NCBI RefSeq assembly: GCF_021190915.1
Contig: NZ_JAIOAP010000008.1
Coordinates: 186,001 to 250,000 of the forward strand
Origin: Cohnella silvisoli
Lineage (GTDB): Bacteria > Bacillota > Bacilli > Paenibacillales > Paenibacillaceae
Direction: 5' to 3'
DNA length: 64,000 bases
Shown here: piece by piece, positions 61,796 through 64,000 of the stretch
How the letters are laid out: the number at the start of each line of letters is the position of its first letter
Position numbering within the stretch: the stretch's first letter is position 1
The notes under the pieces: generated by a model
The model's database searches: none
Told to the model about the DNA's origin: nothing
Seen by the model: only the letters and a program-made list of their open reading frames with translations
Program-made: the position numbers and the translations under genes

Positions 61796-62731
61796 ATGAG
61801 CCATGTAAGCAAAGAACAGATCGAACGTGCGAAGCAAATGGATTTGCTCACCTATTTGCAATGTTTCGAACCCTACGAACTGGTGCGTTGCTCACGTAAC
61901 GCCTATGCAACTCGAACCCACGACAGCCTTAAAATCTCCAATGGCAAATGGTTTTGGTGGTCGCGGGGCATCGGCGGGCGCTCGGCATTGGATTATCTTA
62001 TTAAAGTGCGCGGTCTATCCTTTCCCGATGCGGTAATGCAAATAGACGGCAATTCACCTATTCCCCTATCATTGGCTGCGGCAGTCACTCAGCAGGTACG
62101 TTCACACACGGAGTTGGAGCTTCCCGAACCGAATGAGACATCGAATCGCGTCAGCGCGTATCTTCGAAAACGCGGCATTTCCCGTGATGTCATTGATTTT
62201 TGTCTCGACACAGGCCGTCTCTACGAAAGCCGAATATACCATAACGCGATTTTTGTCGGTTTTGATTTAGAAGGTACGCCTCGTTATGCGGCGATTCGAG
62301 GGACAACGAACACCCGGTATATGGGCGAGGCATCGGGCAGTGATAAGCGATATTCATTTGCTATACCGGCTGATGACAGATCCGAGCTGCATTTGTTTGA
62401 AAGCGCGATTGATCTGTTATCCTACTGTACCCTCGCGGCGGAGAACTGGCGACAATCGCATCATTTGTCGTTGGCAGGGATATATGCGCCTAAAGAAAAC
62501 AGGGAAGAACCTACTGCCCCGGCCGCACTCACTCATTACTTGCAAAACTATCCGCAAGTGAAGCGGTTGGTGCTGCATTTGGATAACGATGCACCAGGCC
62601 GTTCAGCGACAAGGGTGATTCAACAGGTACTCGGCCAAACGTATTTCATTTCCGACGAGTCGCCCATCGGTAAAGACGTGAACGACGACTTGAAGGATTA
62701 TCGTAGACAGCGTGAGGAACAAACCCGATAG
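61796..62731 (+). CDS. DUF3991/TOPRIM primase-like protein
   Basis: 311 residues. The N-terminus (IERAKQMDLLTYLQCFEPYE, WFWWSRGIGGRSALDYLIKV) is a DUF3991 domain similar to zinc-less DNA primase N-termini; the C-terminal half is TOPRIM, with the Glu in LHLFESAIDLLSY and the DxD in VLHLDNDAPGRSA. It probably primes replication of the transferred strand in the recipient. GAGAGGAACG precedes ATG. Confidence 0.88.
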   Translation: MSHVSKEQIERAKQMDLLTYLQCFEPYELVRCSRNAYATRTHDSLKISNGKWFWWSRGIGGRSALDYLIKVRGLSFPDAVMQIDGNSPIPLSLAAAVTQQVRSHTELELPEPNETSNRVSAYLRKRGISRDVIDFCLDTGRLYESRIYHNAIFVGFDLEGTPRYAAIRGTTNTRYMGEASGSDKRYSFAIPADDRSELHLFESAIDLLSYCTLAAENWRQSHHLSLAGIYAPKENREEPTAPAALTHYLQNYPQVKRLVLHLDNDAPGRSATRVIQQVLGQTYFISDESPIGKDVNDDLKDYRRQREEQTR

Positions 62732-62813
62732 CGCAGTTCGGCATATTCGTATTCAGATTACTGTTAGGTGAAATAGAGATGGTCTTCATATTCTGATTCC
62801 GAGGTGATAAGGC

Positions 62814-62960
62814 ATGAGCGAACAGGTTGAAATCGAGCGGGACGAGGAAATTGAACAAGCATTGTTGGAGGCAGAGGAAGAAGCACAAAGCGATCCGACA
62901 CGTTTAGATCATCGAACGGTGATGGATCAGGCACACCGGGCAATAGTCAAGGAACGTTGA
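62814..62960 (+). CDS. Small acidic protein, 48 aa
   Basis: ATG 62814 is preceded by GAGGTG. The product is highly acidic (EQVEIERDEEIEQALLEAEE) with a His/Arg-containing end. It lies directly before the oriT-like region, in the same orientation as the mobilisation genes. Function unknown. Confidence 0.65.
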   Translation: MSEQVEIERDEEIEQALLEAEEEAQSDPTRLDHRTVMDQAHRAIVKER

Positions 62961-63238
62961 CGGAAGCCAAACTCGATCATGCTTCACACGAAGACGCTGA
63001 GCGATCAGCGTCTCTTTGTCGTTTCGATGCAATCGCCTTTTTCCCGGCTGGTGTCATGCAGGGCGACGCGAGACGAATGTCTCGTGTTGCAGCAAGCACT
63101 GAATTTGGATATCCAAATTCGCTTGTTAGGGGCTTTGCCCCTAAGACCCCGTCATGGCGATGCTTTTGTTTCATTTACCCAGTGGTTATCAAACCGGCTG
63201 TTTGTTTTTGCAACATATTCGCTTAGGGAAGCTATTTA
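62961..63238. other. Candidate oriT region
   Basis: A gene-free stretch of inverted repeats upstream of mobC and relaxase: AGACGCTGA/TCAGCGTCT (62992-63013), CGAGAC/GTCTCG (63069-63084), a perfect 20-bp palindrome GAATTTGGATATCCAAATTC (63101-63120) and TTAGGGGC/GCCCCTAA (63126-63144) followed by GACCCC. Transfer origins have exactly such nested hairpins next to the nick site. The nick position is not known. Confidence 0.65.
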
Positions 63239-63622
63239 ATGAAAGAGGGATGGTCATTGAGGAAACGTTCAAACTCCTTCCTACTCCGTCTGAATGCAAT
63301 TGAATATGCGTACCTCATGATGCAGGTGGGAAAGACAGGGCTGTCTAGGGAGGCGTTCATTCGAATGCTTATCAGTGGCTATGTACCGAAGGCGATGCCG
63401 CCGCCAGATTACTATGCAATGGTGCGTGAACTGCATGCCATCGGAAATAACCTTAATCAACTGGCCGTCAAGGCACATACAACTGGTCATCCGGACCGAG
63501 AGACTTTTCAGCAGGAAGCAAACGAGTTGCGCCGCGCAGTTCAGCGGATTCAACATGCCGTAACGGAGCCGGAGAGGAGAATAGAATCGCAAGAAGAGCT
63601 TACGAACTTTTATCAGCCGTAA
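63239..63622 (+). CDS. mobC: MobC-like relaxosome accessory protein
   Basis: 127 residues of the MobC/ribbon-helix-helix family: a basic N-terminus (KRSNSFLLRLNAIEYAYLMM), KTGLSREAFIRMLISGYVPK as the dimerising helix, and the MobC signature ELHAIGNNLNQLAVKAHTTG. It would bind oriT and assist the relaxase encoded next. A possible start at ATG 63239 has a weak site (AGGGAAG). Confidence 0.85.
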   Translation: MKEGWSLRKRSNSFLLRLNAIEYAYLMMQVGKTGLSREAFIRMLISGYVPKAMPPPDYYAMVRELHAIGNNLNQLAVKAHTTGHPDRETFQQEANELRRAVQRIQHAVTEPERRIESQEELTNFYQP

Positions 63623-63636
63623 GGGGAGGAACGGGC

Positions 63637-64000
63637 TTGGCGACAACAGCGATTTGGGATGTGACTGACCGCCTCAAGCGCGTGTTGGACTACGCGACCA
63701 ATCCCGAAAAAACCGATCAAGATAGAGCCGAGCACGAAGGGTTGCAGCAAGTGCTTGCATACACCGGCGATAATGACAAAACGGAGAGACAGTTATATGT
63801 AAGTGGCATCAATTGCGACCCGATAACCGCGTACGAGCAAATGCAACGAACTAAACGGCATTTTCAGAAGACCGAAGGCATTGTTGCTTTCCACGGCTAC
63901 CAATCGTTTGCTCCTGGCGAGGCTACACCGGAAATGGTGCATGCCATAGGTGTTAAACTGGCGCAAGAGTTATGGGGCGAACGCTTTGAAGTCGTGGTAT
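63637..64000 (+). CDS. Relaxase, MobA/VirD2 type (partial)
   Basis: The N-terminal 121 residues are present. MATTAIWDVTDRLKRVLDYA, INCDPITAYEQM (with Cys), HFQKTEGIVAFHGYQSFAPG and EMVHAIGVKLAQELWGERFE are the start of the MOBP relaxase family seen in Firmicutes plasmids and ICEs. The catalytic Tyr and HUH motif cannot all be confirmed because the gene leaves the window. TTG 63637 follows GGGGAGG. It overlaps the oriT-mobC unit and confirms mobilisation. Confidence 0.85.
   Translation, partial: MATTAIWDVTDRLKRVLDYATNPEKTDQDRAEHEGLQQVLAYTGDNDKTERQLYVSGINCDPITAYEQMQRTKRHFQKTEGIVAFHGYQSFAPGEATPEMVHAIGVKLAQELWGERFEVVV

Noticed and set aside
62979..63239. Frame of 86 codons upstream of mobC as a gene
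   Set aside because: It spans all the inverted repeats of the oriT-like region, has no good ribosome binding site and an implausible composition.

Overview
The window reads as a chromosome segment of a spore-forming, moderately GC-rich Gram-positive of the Paenibacillaceae (Paenibacillus/Cohnella-like). Core genes support this: recA with a LexA box, recX, rny (RNase Y), ymdB, spoVS, a 2-oxoacid:acceptor oxidoreductase pair, pduL, miaB and ricA/ymcA, with spaced AGGAGG ribosome binding sites and many hairpin-plus-T terminators. This is inferred from gene content and order; no database search was possible.

Layout. (1) 1-9.5 kb is housekeeping DNA. (2) 9.5-14.0 kb is an AT-rich insertion behind korB, bounded by a 98-bp imperfect direct repeat of the korB 3' end. 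It carries an OLD-family ATPase-TOPRIM protein and a putative PD-(D/E)XK nuclease, so it looks like a defence island. (3) 14.0-23 kb is chromosomal again: pduL, miaB, ricA, a 31-codon microgene, a divergent biotin-uptake module (bioY opposite two ECF ATPases, the second fused to the EcfT membrane subunit) across a BirA-type operator, and an MFS exporter. (4) 23.8-32.0 kb is the most unusual part: a decayed tyrosine recombinase followed by eleven consecutive mobile-cassette-like units. Each has at most one or two small genes in the same direction and ends in a 149-198 bp GC-rich structured repeat of attC type. The start of every cassette is complementary to the R''-like end of its own repeat, as expected if cassettes circularise and insert by an integron-like mechanism. 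(5) 32.0-64 kb is a large mobile or conjugative element that seems to begin by cutting the eleventh attC-like site in two. It carries a T-box-controlled nucleotidyltransferase, a GNAT acetyltransferase, parA/parB, a complete Tad/Flp-type secretion and pilus gene set, large exported proteins, a 2406-residue ArdC-like/methyltransferase/helicase protein with a TnpV-like gene nested in another frame, a TOPRIM primase-like protein, an oriT-like region, mobC and the start of a relaxase that runs off the window.

How it fits together. The array resembles a sedentary chromosomal integron: AT-rich gene cassettes of unknown or accessory function (CHAP amidase, ParE-type toxin-antitoxin, lipoprotein, membrane proteins, two ORF-less cassettes) between GC-rich folded sites. 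It differs from textbook integrons in host phylum, site length, branched rather than single-hairpin site fold, and complementarity of cassette ends that extends about 10 nt past the core. The mobile element couples partition, a Tad-like machine and mobilisation genes; whether the Tad machine serves adhesion or DNA transfer cannot be told from the sequence alone.
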